From Deltaproteobacteria bacterium (lineage in GTDB: Bacteria; Desulfobacterota; Binatia; UBA9968), in the NCBI GenBank assembly GCA_016180805.1, contig JACPAM010000269.1, forward strand, positions 1 to 34,820: a stretch of 34,820 nucleotides of DNA. The letters are read 5' to 3'. The notes below the pieces were generated by a model that ran no database searches, was not told where the DNA came from, and saw only the letters and a list, made by a program, of their open reading frames with translations. Positions 15,677 to 22,261 of this stretch are shown here, one piece after another (positions within the stretch are counted from its first letter, which is position 1; each line of letters starts with the position of its first letter). The position numbers were made by a program, and so were the translations under genes.

Positions 15677-15707
15677 GGCACTTTTCAAGACATATCACTA
15701 AGCGCTC

Positions 15708-15752
15708 TTGACAGCCCCGGGGTGGCGGGAGTATTTAGGAGAAAAAACTCCT
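15708..15752 (+). promoter_or_regulatory. Sigma-70-type promoter with possible operator for the Rrf2 gene
   Basis: TTGACA at 15708-15713 is followed, after 18 bases, by TATTTA at 15732-15737, a plausible -10. An inverted repeat AGGAG-aaaaaa-CTCCT (15737-15741 and 15748-15752) lies over the expected start site and may be the regulator's own operator, since Rrf2 genes are often autoregulated. The predicted leader before the ATG at 15763 is only about 20 bases, without a clear Shine-Dalgarno sequence at normal spacing. Confidence 0.5.
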
Positions 15753-15762
15753 TTATTCTAAA

Positions 15763-16236
15763 ATGCTCTACTCCCGCCCGTGCGAGTATGCGATCCGCAC
15801 CGTAGCCTATCTGGCCCGGACAGGAACGGAGCGGCGGGTGCAAGCCCACGAGATCGCCATTGCGGAGCGGATTCCCGCCCCCTTCCTGGCCAAGATTCTA
15901 CAACAACTGGCGCGCGGCAACCTGGTAAACTCTTTCAAGGGTCCGGGAGGCGGCTTCAGCCTGAAGCGATCAGCAGAGGAAATCAGCCTCTACGAGATTT
16001 TCCGTGTGGTAGACGGCGTGGAAACTCTGGATCGGTGCGCCGTCGGCCTGGCGGAGTGCAACGACTTCGCCCCGTGCCCGCTTCACGACACCTGGAAAGC
16101 CGTGCGCGTCCATCTGCTCCGCTACCTCAAGACAACCACCCTGAAAGAGATGGCTGAAGCCGTGGTGCGGAAGAAAGAGCTGGTGGAAAGAATGGCCTGC
16201 CAAGGGCGCAAGAAAAACCGTCGGAGTCCGCCATGA
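15763..16236 (+). CDS. Rrf2-family transcriptional regulator (Fe-S cysteine type)
   Basis: A 157-residue Rrf2 protein. The winged-helix DNA-binding region starts at residue 1 (MLYSRPCEYAIRTVAYLA), with IPAPFLAKILQQLARGNLVNSFKGPGGGFSL as recognition helix and wing. Three cysteines, in CAVGLAECNDFAPCPLH, have the C-x6-C-x5-C spacing of Fe-S cluster-binding members such as IscR and NsrR. It may sense redox state, nitric oxide or iron-sulfur status, which suits a region with both oxygen-sensitive ferredoxin enzymes and a terminal oxidase. Its stop overlaps the next start (ATGA at 16233), forming a two-gene operon. Confidence 0.88.
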   Translation: MLYSRPCEYAIRTVAYLARTGTERRVQAHEIAIAERIPAPFLAKILQQLARGNLVNSFKGPGGGFSLKRSAEEISLYEIFRVVDGVETLDRCAVGLAECNDFAPCPLHDTWKAVRVHLLRYLKTTTLKEMAEAVVRKKELVERMACQGRKKNRRSPP

Positions 16237-16679
16237 AAAGACTCGAGCTCGTCGGTATGGGAGCCTGTCCCCGCTGTCGCAGATCCGTCGCTCACTTAAT
16301 GACCACCGACGGGGAGCACACCTTGGCTGTCGCGCTTGACGCCGCCAAGGCGCGCGAGCTTTCCCGACAGTATCACGAGCCGGTGCGGGAGAAGTTTGTG
16401 ACGGACCTCTTGCTCGAGCTCCTCTCGTCCTCGCCCCAAGTACCACGCCAGGTGGTGCTGGAACTCGACGATAGCGGAGTGCTCTCCGCCCGGGTGGACC
16501 TGACGACGTCGATCTACTCGTGCTCGCCGCAGGAAGGCGTCGCCATCGTCGCCGCCGCACGGATTCCGCTCTACGCCGCGGAGAAGGTCTTCGATCTCAA
16601 GCACGCGTCTCACTCTCCCGAGGGGGAAGGGGAAGACGTCCAGTGCCATCCACCAAAGCAAAAGCCGACGCTCCACTAA
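16233..16679 (+). CDS. DUF151/bifunctional-nuclease-like protein
   Basis: A 148-residue protein resembling the DUF151 (BFN) family: it opens KRLELVGMGACPRCRRSVAHL, has the central KFVTDLLLELLSSSPQV helix followed by QVVLELDDSGVLSARV, and the C-terminal SPQEGVAIVAAARIPLYAAEKVFD block that corresponds to the family's DAIALALR...PIYVAEEV. It contains extra cysteines (CPRC at residues 12-15) not usual in the family. The last 20 residues are charged and unstructured-looking. The biochemical role of bacterial members is poorly known. The ATGA overlap with the Rrf2 gene implies co-expression. Confidence 0.65.
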   Translation: MKRLELVGMGACPRCRRSVAHLMTTDGEHTLAVALDAAKARELSRQYHEPVREKFVTDLLLELLSSSPQVPRQVVLELDDSGVLSARVDLTTSIYSCSPQEGVAIVAAARIPLYAAEKVFDLKHASHSPEGEGEDVQCHPPKQKPTLH

Positions 16680-16707
16680 AGTTTAATTTTTCTTGCAATT
16701 TGGAAGA

Positions 16708-16754
16708 TTACCGGTAAGTTTTCCGGAAAATGGGAACGACAGCCGCAATATTGC
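16708..16754. promoter_or_regulatory. Three palindromes upstream of a sigma-54-type promoter
   Basis: TTACCGGTAA (16708-16717) and TTTTCCGGAAAA (16719-16730) are perfect palindromes whose CCGG centres lie 12 bases apart, and GCAATATTGC (16745-16754) is a third. They lie roughly 45-95 bases upstream of the predicted transcription start. They could be activator or repressor sites. The ACCGGTA core also occurs upstream of the promoter at 21663, within an interrupted palindrome at 21594-21613. Confidence 0.45.
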
Positions 16755-16775
16755 AGCTTTTGCCTTTTGGCGCGG

Positions 16776-16791
16776 TGGCATGTTCCTTGCT
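16776..16791 (+). promoter_or_regulatory. Sigma-54-type promoter (-24/-12)
   Basis: TGGCATGTTCCTTGCT matches the sigma-54 consensus TGGCACG-N4-TTGCW at every defined base except one (T for C), with the required GG-N10-GC spacing. The expected start would be near 16802, only about five bases before the ATG at 16807, so either the message is almost leaderless or one of the two assignments is off. Confidence 0.55.
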
Positions 16792-16806
16792 CGTGCATCA
16801 TCAACG

Positions 16807-17082
16807 ATGGTAGCTCTAAACGGACATAAGCAGGCGTCCAAGGCAGAGATTGGCTTCGAGACATTTCCGTGCGAGCCGTGCGCCACGGAAGCTGGTAAGC
16901 TACTCCAATCGCTTCAGGGAATGATCCAGATCACGTTCGATCCTGCCGTCGAAAGGCTGGCCGTCTTTTTCGACCCCAAAGGGGTCAAAATTCCTTCGAT
17001 TCTGGCAACCCTCCAGTCCTTTGGGCTAAAGCCGAAGGTTGTCTCCATCGCGAGCCCGATCGATCAGGCTGCCCAACAATAG
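16807..17082 (+). CDS. Small HMA-like (heavy-metal-associated fold) protein
   Basis: A 91-residue protein with the layout of an HMA domain: GFETFPCEPCATEAGKLL carries a CxxC pair (C22, C25) at the usual loop, then SLQGMIQITFDPAVERLAVFFDPKGV and a C-terminal IPSILATLQSFGLKPKVVSI. The metal-binding loop lacks the typical G-M-x-C-x-x-C form, so binding is uncertain. An in-frame upstream ATG at 16693 would absorb the palindromes and promoter and was rejected. No good Shine-Dalgarno site is seen. A role in metal delivery, for instance copper for the oxidase downstream, is only a guess. Confidence 0.55.
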   Translation: MVALNGHKQASKAEIGFETFPCEPCATEAGKLLQSLQGMIQITFDPAVERLAVFFDPKGVKIPSILATLQSFGLKPKVVSIASPIDQAAQQ

Positions 17083-17143
17083 CTACCTGCATCAAGCACC
17101 TAATCCAAAAATCACGAGGCAACCCCCGCGCGGTTGACCTTCC

Positions 17144-18076
17144 ATGAGCTCCGTCGCACCAACCATGGCACGAGAACATGCGGCTTGGCTCAAGCTGGCC
17201 CACTCGGCGACCGTCCGCAAGCAGCAGGCGGCCTTCACGGGCGCAACCGAGCTGCCGCTGACGCTTGTGCCGACGATTGGCGGCATGGGCGGCTTCGACG
17301 CCGTGCGCAGCAGCGGCGCCTTTTGCGTCGAAGGCTGTATGGGTGAGCGTAGCGGCGAGGTATGCCAGCAGATGCTTGTAGGGGCGGAACGTCGCGCCGC
17401 ACGGAATTCCGAGGCCGTTCAATTTCGTTGTCCGGCAGGCCTCTTTAAAATCATCGTGCCCGTGTTCGTCGGCGGACAACACGTGGGCAACGTGCTGGCG
17501 GGACCGTTTTCGCAGCAGGCGCTCGATAGGGGAACTCTACGGCGCCTGACACATCGTCTGCGGCAATGGGGTCTTGAGAAACGCCTCGCGGGCCTGCGCG
17601 CCTCCTGGCGCTACAGCCCGTTGCTCAGCGACGAGCGCAGCCGGTCGGTAGCGACGCTGCTGAAGCTGTTCGCCGACTACCTTTCCGAGCTCGGCAACCA
17701 GATTTCGGCACGCGAGCCGAGGCAAAGATCGCCGCTGCTAAAGAAAATCGAGGCCTATCTCGCCGAGAACCAAAACAGGTCCATCTCAACGAGAGACCTC
17801 GCGCAACGCGTTCGCCTGAGCCCATGTTATTTTTGCAAACTGTTCAAGAAGCAGACCGGGCTGACCTTCACCGAGTACCGCCGGCGGGAGCGCGTCGAGA
17901 AGGCCAAGAGGCTGTTACTGGATCCCTATCGGCGCGTGTCGGAGGTCGCCTTCGAAGCGGGCTTCGACTCGATTCCGTACTTTAACCGAGTCTTCCGCCG
18001 TGTTGTGGGCTGTTCGCCTTCCGCATACCGCGCTTCCGTAGCCAGGACAATCCAGGACAAGAGATTGACAATCTAG
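17144..18076 (+). CDS. PocR-domain AraC-family transcriptional regulator
   Basis: A 310-residue regulator. Residues about 10-170 form a PocR-like sensory domain, with FCVEGCMGERSGEVCQQML and FRCPAGLFKIIVPVFVGGQHVGNVLAGPF. Residues about 205-300 form the AraC two-helix-turn-helix domain, with LAQRVRLSPCYFCKLFKKQTG and VSEVAFEAGFDSIPYFNRVFRRVVGCSPSAYR. PocR domains bind small hydrocarbon derivatives (such as 1,2-propanediol in the founding member) or act as redox/metabolite sensors with conserved cysteines, which are present here. It lies 80 bases upstream of coxB on the same strand, so it may control the oxidase operon or act elsewhere. An alternative start at 17165 is possible. Confidence 0.82.
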   Translation: MSSVAPTMAREHAAWLKLAHSATVRKQQAAFTGATELPLTLVPTIGGMGGFDAVRSSGAFCVEGCMGERSGEVCQQMLVGAERRAARNSEAVQFRCPAGLFKIIVPVFVGGQHVGNVLAGPFSQQALDRGTLRRLTHRLRQWGLEKRLAGLRASWRYSPLLSDERSRSVATLLKLFADYLSELGNQISAREPRQRSPLLKKIEAYLAENQNRSISTRDLAQRVRLSPCYFCKLFKKQTGLTFTEYRRRERVEKAKRLLLDPYRRVSEVAFEAGFDSIPYFNRVFRRVVGCSPSAYRASVARTIQDKRLTI

Positions 18077-18156
18077 GCGTAGCGCGCGGCGGGTCTCCAT
18101 GCCAGACTGCCGGTCTCAATGACAGCACAAACTACAAGCGCTACCTAAAGGTCGCG

Positions 18157-18831
18157 ATGCTTAACTGGTTTCCGGAAAACATATCTACGTTCGGCGGGGA
18201 GATCGATTCGCTCTTCTACCTGATCCTTTACATCACGGGAGCATGGTTCATCGCGACCGAGGGACTTATCGTTTTTTTTCTGATCCGCTTCCGGCGAAGG
18301 CAGGGAAGCAAGGCGGCGTATCTCCCCGGAGAGACACTTCGCCAAGCCTCGTGGATTTTGGTCCCCTGCGTTGTGGTGCTGGTTCTCGACCTGTGGATCG
18401 ACTTTCGCGGCGCTGCGGTCTGGGCGAAGGTCAAAGGCGGCATGCCTCCAAGTGACCTGCGCATTCAGGTCACGGCGAAGCAGTTTAACTGGGAGATCGT
18501 CTACCCTGGTCCGGACGGAAAGCTCGGCACGGCCGACGACCTTCTCATGGAGAACGAGCTGCATGTTCCCGCTGGAAAGGTTGTCCACGTGGTTCTGAAG
18601 TCAAAGGACGTCATCCATAGCTTCTTTCTACCCAACCTGCGCCTCAAGCAGGATATCGTTCCCGGCCGGGAAATCGAGGCCTGGTTCGAAGCAACCAAGC
18701 CCGGCAAATACGAAATCCCTTGCGCTGAGCTCTGTGGCTTCGGCCACTCTGGGATGAATGGCTGGTTGCACGTGCACACTGCGGACGATTACGCTAAGTG
18801 GGTGAGGGAGCAATGGCCATCTGAGAAATAG
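18157..18831 (+). CDS. coxB: Cytochrome c oxidase subunit II
   Basis: A 224-residue subunit II with two N-terminal transmembrane helices (about 20-44 and 65-82) and a periplasmic cupredoxin domain. All copper-A ligands are visible: H154 (DVIHSFFLPN), C189, E191, C193, H197 and M200 in CAELCGFGHSGM. The KQFNWEIVYPG stretch (107-117) is the aromatic electron-entry region. No fused cytochrome c domain and no cleaved signal or lipobox is seen, so a separate cytochrome c donor is expected. It heads a coxB-coxA-coxC-coxD operon. Confidence 0.93.
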   Translation: MLNWFPENISTFGGEIDSLFYLILYITGAWFIATEGLIVFFLIRFRRRQGSKAAYLPGETLRQASWILVPCVVVLVLDLWIDFRGAAVWAKVKGGMPPSDLRIQVTAKQFNWEIVYPGPDGKLGTADDLLMENELHVPAGKVVHVVLKSKDVIHSFFLPNLRLKQDIVPGREIEAWFEATKPGKYEIPCAELCGFGHSGMNGWLHVHTADDYAKWVREQWPSEK

Positions 18832-18832
18832 C

Positions 18833-18926
18833 GTGCTCGTGGCTCGTGTTCGTCTTAGATCTACGATCACGAATAAGACGTTCGGCTGAGCTCAGTCGAA
18901 GCCCGATCACGAACCACGAAACGAGC
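18833..18926. repeat. Nested inverted repeats between coxB and coxA
   Basis: The 100-base gap contains outer arms gctcgtggctcgtg (from 18835) and cacgaaccacgaaacgagc (to 18926), an inner pair cgtctta (18851-18857) and taagacg (18874-18880), and a ggctgagctcagtcgaagcc palindrome (18884-18903) of the TTCGAC/GCTCAG family seen at 15586-15676. Such structure inside an oxidase operon could set different transcript levels for the two subunits. Confidence 0.6.
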
Positions 18927-18931
18927 TTAGG

Positions 18932-20611
18932 ATGAGTGAGAAATTGGGCTTCTGGAGAACTTACCTCTTCTCCACGGACCACAAGACGATTGCCAAGCAG
19001 TACTTCACGCTGGGCTTATTGTGGGCAATCGTGGGCGGGCTCACGGCCTACTTGATGCGCTGGCAGCTCGCGTTCCCCGACACGGAGGTCCCCGGCTGGG
19101 GATTCATCGCACCTGACTTTTACAACATGCTCGTCACCATGCACGGCACCATTTTGGTTTTTTTTGTGGCCATGCCGATCCTCCTGGCAACCTTCGGTAA
19201 CTTCCTCATCCCGCTCATGATCGGCGCCCGGGACATGGCTTTTCCCCGGTTGAACATGCTTTCGTTTTGGGTCTTTGCGCTCGCCTCGCTGGTTTTGCTG
19301 ATCTCTTTCTTTGTCCCTGGTGGGGCTGCCTCGGCCGGCTGGACCGGCTATCCGCCTTTGTCCGCGAAGGCCGACTACACGGGTGTTGGCTGGGGCATCA
19401 ATCTCTGGATCCTCGCGCTCGCCCTCGAGTTCATCTCATTTCTCATGGGAGGCATCAATTTTCTCACCACCACGATCAACCTGCGGGCTCCCGGCATGAC
19501 CTTCTTCCGCTTGCCCCTCATCATCTGGATGCAGATTACTGCAGCCGTCCTCTTCATGCTCTCCGTTGGACCGCTCATCGCCGGGGCTGTGATGCTCCTT
19601 ATGGACCGAACGCTGGGGACAACTTTCTACCTGCCAGAAGGCGGAGGCGAGCCGCTTCTCTGGCAACATCTTTTCTGGTTCTTCGGCCATCCTGAGGTTT
19701 ACGTCATCCTTCTGCCCGGCCTCGGCATGGTCCTGGAGACCATGCCGGCCTTCAGCCGAAAGCCGATCTTCGGTTACCGTCCCATCATCTACTCAACGAT
19801 CGCCGCAGGCATTCTCAGCTTCATCGTCTGGGCGCACCATCAGTTTATCAGCGGCATGGACCCCCGGCTGGCGATGCCCTTCAGCATCACCACGATCATA
19901 ATCTCCGTGCCTTTTGCCCTTATCGTATTTGCGATGATCGCGACGTTGTGGCGGGCATCAATCCATTTTTCCACTCCGATGCTCTTCGCCCTCGGCACCC
20001 TTTCGGTTTTCATCCTCGGGGGACTGACCGGCATCTTCAACGGTTCGGCGCCCATCGACATCTATATCCATGATACCTATTTCGTCGTCGCCCACTTCCA
20101 CTATACGTTGTTCAGCGCCACCTTCTTCGCTGGCTTTGCCGGCATCACCTACTGGTTCCCCAAGATGTTCGGCCGGATGATGAACGAAACCTTGGGCAAG
20201 ATACACTTCTGGCTGACTTTTATCTTCTTCAACGCCACCTTCATACCGATGCATTTTGTGGGCCTAGGGGGGATGATGCGGCGGATCGCCAACCCCATGG
20301 AGTATGAGTTCCTTAAGTCGCTCCAGCCCGTAAACGAATTTATCACGGTCTGCGCGATCCTGCTTCTGATCTCGCAAATCCCCTTCGTGGTCAATTTCCT
20401 CTGGAGTATGATTCGGGGAAGCGTAGCCGAGCGCAACCCATGGCAGGCAAACACGCTGGAGTGGAGCGCCCCATCGCCGCCGCCGCATGGCAACTTCGAG
20501 ACCATCCCGGTCGTCTACCGCAGCCCCTACGAGTACAGCTCCCCCGAGGCCACAGAGGACTGGCTGCCACAGGACCGGCCGCTGACACCGTCAGCAGCGG
20601 CAAGGCAGTAG
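18932..20611 (+). CDS. coxA: Cytochrome c oxidase subunit I (A-type heme-copper oxidase)
   Basis: A 559-residue subunit I with about 12 transmembrane helices. Catalytic-centre signatures are present: TMHGTILVFF (low-spin heme histidine), WFFGHPEVYVILLPG (CuB histidine cross-linked to tyrosine, with the proton-channel glutamate), the AHHQF histidine pair, and HDTYFVVAHFHYTL (heme ligands). GNFLIPLMIGARDMAFPRLN carries the D-channel aspartate. The HPEVY glutamate and these motifs indicate the A1-type, proton-pumping class. It shows the organism can respire oxygen even though the neighbouring pathway is anaerobic. The Shine-Dalgarno sequence is weak (TTAGG close to the ATG). Confidence 0.95.
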   Translation: MSEKLGFWRTYLFSTDHKTIAKQYFTLGLLWAIVGGLTAYLMRWQLAFPDTEVPGWGFIAPDFYNMLVTMHGTILVFFVAMPILLATFGNFLIPLMIGARDMAFPRLNMLSFWVFALASLVLLISFFVPGGAASAGWTGYPPLSAKADYTGVGWGINLWILALALEFISFLMGGINFLTTTINLRAPGMTFFRLPLIIWMQITAAVLFMLSVGPLIAGAVMLLMDRTLGTTFYLPEGGGEPLLWQHLFWFFGHPEVYVILLPGLGMVLETMPAFSRKPIFGYRPIIYSTIAAGILSFIVWAHHQFISGMDPRLAMPFSITTIIISVPFALIVFAMIATLWRASIHFSTPMLFALGTLSVFILGGLTGIFNGSAPIDIYIHDTYFVVAHFHYTLFSATFFAGFAGITYWFPKMFGRMMNETLGKIHFWLTFIFFNATFIPMHFVGLGGMMRRIANPMEYEFLKSLQPVNEFITVCAILLLISQIPFVVNFLWSMIRGSVAERNPWQANTLEWSAPSPPPHGNFETIPVVYRSPYEYSSPEATEDWLPQDRPLTPSAAARQ

Positions 20612-20622
20612 GAGGAACTGAA

Positions 20623-20658
20623 CAGTTTAAACCGTTTGAACCGTTCAAGTCGTTTAAG
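20623..20658 (+). repeat. 9-bp-period minisatellite, 4 units
   Basis: Four consecutive 9-mers, cagtttaaa, ccgtttgaa, ccgttcaag and tcgtttaag, lie between coxA and coxC. They share the CGTTTGAA/CGTTCAAG pattern and exact 9-base period of the 19-unit array at 1218-1388. The last unit overlaps the AAGGAGG ribosome-binding site of coxC. Confidence 0.7.
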
Positions 20659-20669
20659 GAGGATTCGGA

Positions 20670-21245
20670 TTGAACAGCACAGCGGAAACTATAACAGCTA
20701 CCGGCATCCCCAGTGGAAAGATCGGTGTGTGGTGGTTTCTCGCCTCAGAGATAACAGTATTTGGCGGCTTCATCGCTTCCTACATTGTCGTCCGTCTTGG
20801 AAGTAGCGGCTGGTCCGAGGCCGCAGCGCACTTGAACTTTTCCCTTGCCCTGGTCAACACCTTTGTGCTGCTGACCAGCAGCCTGACCATGGTTCTGGCC
20901 TTTGCCGCTGTAGAAGGCGGAAACCGAAAGAGGCTCCGAACCTATCTCTGGCTTACCATCCTCTTGGGTCTGACCTTTTTGGCCATTAAGGCATTCGAAT
21001 ATGGTGGTGAAATCGCAGCGGGCTTTACACCAGGCGCAGGGATCTTTTGGTCCTTTTACTACGGGATGACCGGCCTCCACGCCCTGCACGTATTGGGCGG
21101 AGTGGTGGTCAATCTCATCCTTCTTTTCGCGACGCTTCGGGGCTTGCTCAAGCCTAACGAGCACCGGGTGGAGCTGGCTGGTCTTTACTGGCACTTCGTG
21201 GACATTGTCTGGATTTTTCTCTTCCCGCTTCTTTATCTGACGTGA
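20670..21245 (+). CDS. coxC: Cytochrome c oxidase subunit III
   Basis: A 191-residue subunit III with five transmembrane helices, a short form as in many bacterial oxidases. GVWWFLASEITVFGGFIASYIV at the start, SFYYGMTGLHALHVLGGVVVNLI, and LAGLYWHFVDIVWIFLFPLLYL at the end are family hallmarks. The start is a TTG at 20670, set by an AAGGAGG site seven bases upstream; no ATG fits. It overlaps the next gene by a few bases or is followed by it closely. Confidence 0.92.
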   Translation: MNSTAETITATGIPSGKIGVWWFLASEITVFGGFIASYIVVRLGSSGWSEAAAHLNFSLALVNTFVLLTSSLTMVLAFAAVEGGNRKRLRTYLWLTILLGLTFLAIKAFEYGGEIAAGFTPGAGIFWSFYYGMTGLHALHVLGGVVVNLILLFATLRGLLKPNEHRVELAGLYWHFVDIVWIFLFPLLYLT

Positions 21246-21253
21246 GGGTTATG

Positions 21254-21529
21254 ATGGCTGGCGATACGCGGCGTCCAAATTACCTTCTTGTCTGGGTATG
21301 GCTTGTGGGCCTCCTTATCGTTTCCATTGTCTCAAGCTTTGTTCTGCCTAAATCAGCCGCGCTTTTTTTGATATTTCTTGTCGCGCTGATCAAGGCCATA
21401 CTGGTTCTCTTGAACTACATGCATCTCAAATTTGAAAAGCCTGTTCTCTATGCGCTCGTGATTGTCCCGCTTGTGATCGTCATCGTCCTCATCTTTGCTC
21501 TTTTCCCGGATTTCGTCTTCCGCGGTTAA
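21254..21529 (+). CDS. coxD: Cytochrome c oxidase subunit IV (prokaryotic COX4 family)
   Basis: A 91-residue membrane protein with three hydrophobic helices: YLLVWVWLVGLLIVSIVSSF, ALFLIFLVALIKAILVLLNYMHL and PVLYALVIVPLVIVIVLIFALF. The LIKAILVLLNYMHLKFE stretch is typical of the small fourth subunit that stabilises bacterial oxidases. The ATG at 21254 has a GAGGG site at suitable distance; ATG 21251 and a GTG at 21242, which would overlap the coxC stop, are alternatives. It ends the cox operon. Confidence 0.85.
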   Translation: MAGDTRRPNYLLVWVWLVGLLIVSIVSSFVLPKSAALFLIFLVALIKAILVLLNYMHLKFEKPVLYALVIVPLVIVIVLIFALFPDFVFRG

Positions 21530-21662
21530 ACAAAAAGGACACGGAGCTAGCGGCCAGACGGCCACCCTTCGAGTCGTTCTCACTTATGGGAAAAGGTACC
21601 GGTAGGATTACCTGTTTTGGGAATTTAGTCTGGAACCACCCTTTCTCTCTCGCGAAATCCAT

Positions 21663-21678
21663 TGGCACGGTTTGTGCT
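21663..21678 (+). promoter_or_regulatory. Sigma-54-type promoter for the glutaryl-CoA operon
   Basis: TGGCACGGTTTGTGCT carries the full TGGCACG -24 element and GG-N10-GC spacing; only the first T of the -12 TTGC is replaced by G. The gene start at 21736 is about 47 bases after the predicted start site, a normal leader. The site shares TTGGCA(C/T)G(G/T)TTTGTGC with the one at 31169. An interrupted palindrome, AGGTAccggtaggatTACCT, lies 50-70 bases upstream (21594-21613). Confidence 0.6.
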
Positions 21679-21735
21679 GCCCGTTTTCAGCGGGTCGATA
21701 CGCAAGTACCCACAAAACCAGAGGAGAAAGCCGCG

Positions 21736-22185
21736 ATGAAGAAACAGGTTCACATCAGGAATCTGACGAAGTCCGATCTCGGCGCCATCGTGAATATTGA
21801 AGAGCGCGTCACGGGAGTGGCGCGGCCAGGCTACTGGGAGAAGCGAATCGAGCTTTCCGAAGCCATTCGGCCCCATTGGGCTTCTCTCATCGCAGAAGTC
21901 AACTCCCAGGTCGTTGGCTTCATTCTGGGCCGAGCAGGCGAACTCGAGTTCGGACTGCCAAGCACCGTGGCCTGGATTGAGATCATCGGCGTCGATCCTG
22001 CCTTCCGGAGCCAAGGCATTGCCCGCGCCCTGGTGCAGACATTCGTCGAGTCGGCGGAAGACCATGACATCAAGACGGTTTTCACTTTGGTCGACGCTGA
22101 CAGCGGGGAGATGGTGGGCTTCTTTGGCCGCATGGGCTTCGCCCAGGGCAAGATGCTCCACTTTCATAAGAGCCTCGCCGGTTGA
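21736..22185 (+). CDS. GNAT-family N-acetyltransferase
   Basis: A 149-residue acetyltransferase. The core acetyl-CoA-binding motif is VAWIEIIGVDPAFRSQGIARALVQTF (beta-4 and the Q/R-x-x-G-x-A loop), followed by LVDADSGEMVGFFGRMGF, typical of motif B. It is similar in size to RimI-like enzymes. The ATG at 21736 is chosen because GAGGAGAAAG precedes it; a longer frame starting at 21586 would include the promoter. It is the first gene of an apparent operon with glutaryl-CoA dehydrogenase and gcdA. It might modify an enzyme of the pathway, as lysine acetylation controls CoA ligases elsewhere, but no target can be read. Confidence 0.82.
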   Translation: MKKQVHIRNLTKSDLGAIVNIEERVTGVARPGYWEKRIELSEAIRPHWASLIAEVNSQVVGFILGRAGELEFGLPSTVAWIEIIGVDPAFRSQGIARALVQTFVESAEDHDIKTVFTLVDADSGEMVGFFGRMGFAQGKMLHFHKSLAG

Positions 22186-22261
22186 CGTTCGTGAGCCCCA
22201 GTCGAACGAGGTTATCGGGCCGTCACCTGGGCGCGCCGGGCCGAAGGAACCGGGGAACGAT

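Noticed and set aside
16693-16806. Upstream start for the HMA-like protein
   Set aside because: The extension would translate the palindromes and the sigma-54-type site and resembles no domain.
21586-21735. Longer N-terminus for the GNAT protein
   Set aside because: It covers the promoter region; the ATG at 21736 has GAGGAGAAAG and starts at the family N-terminus.
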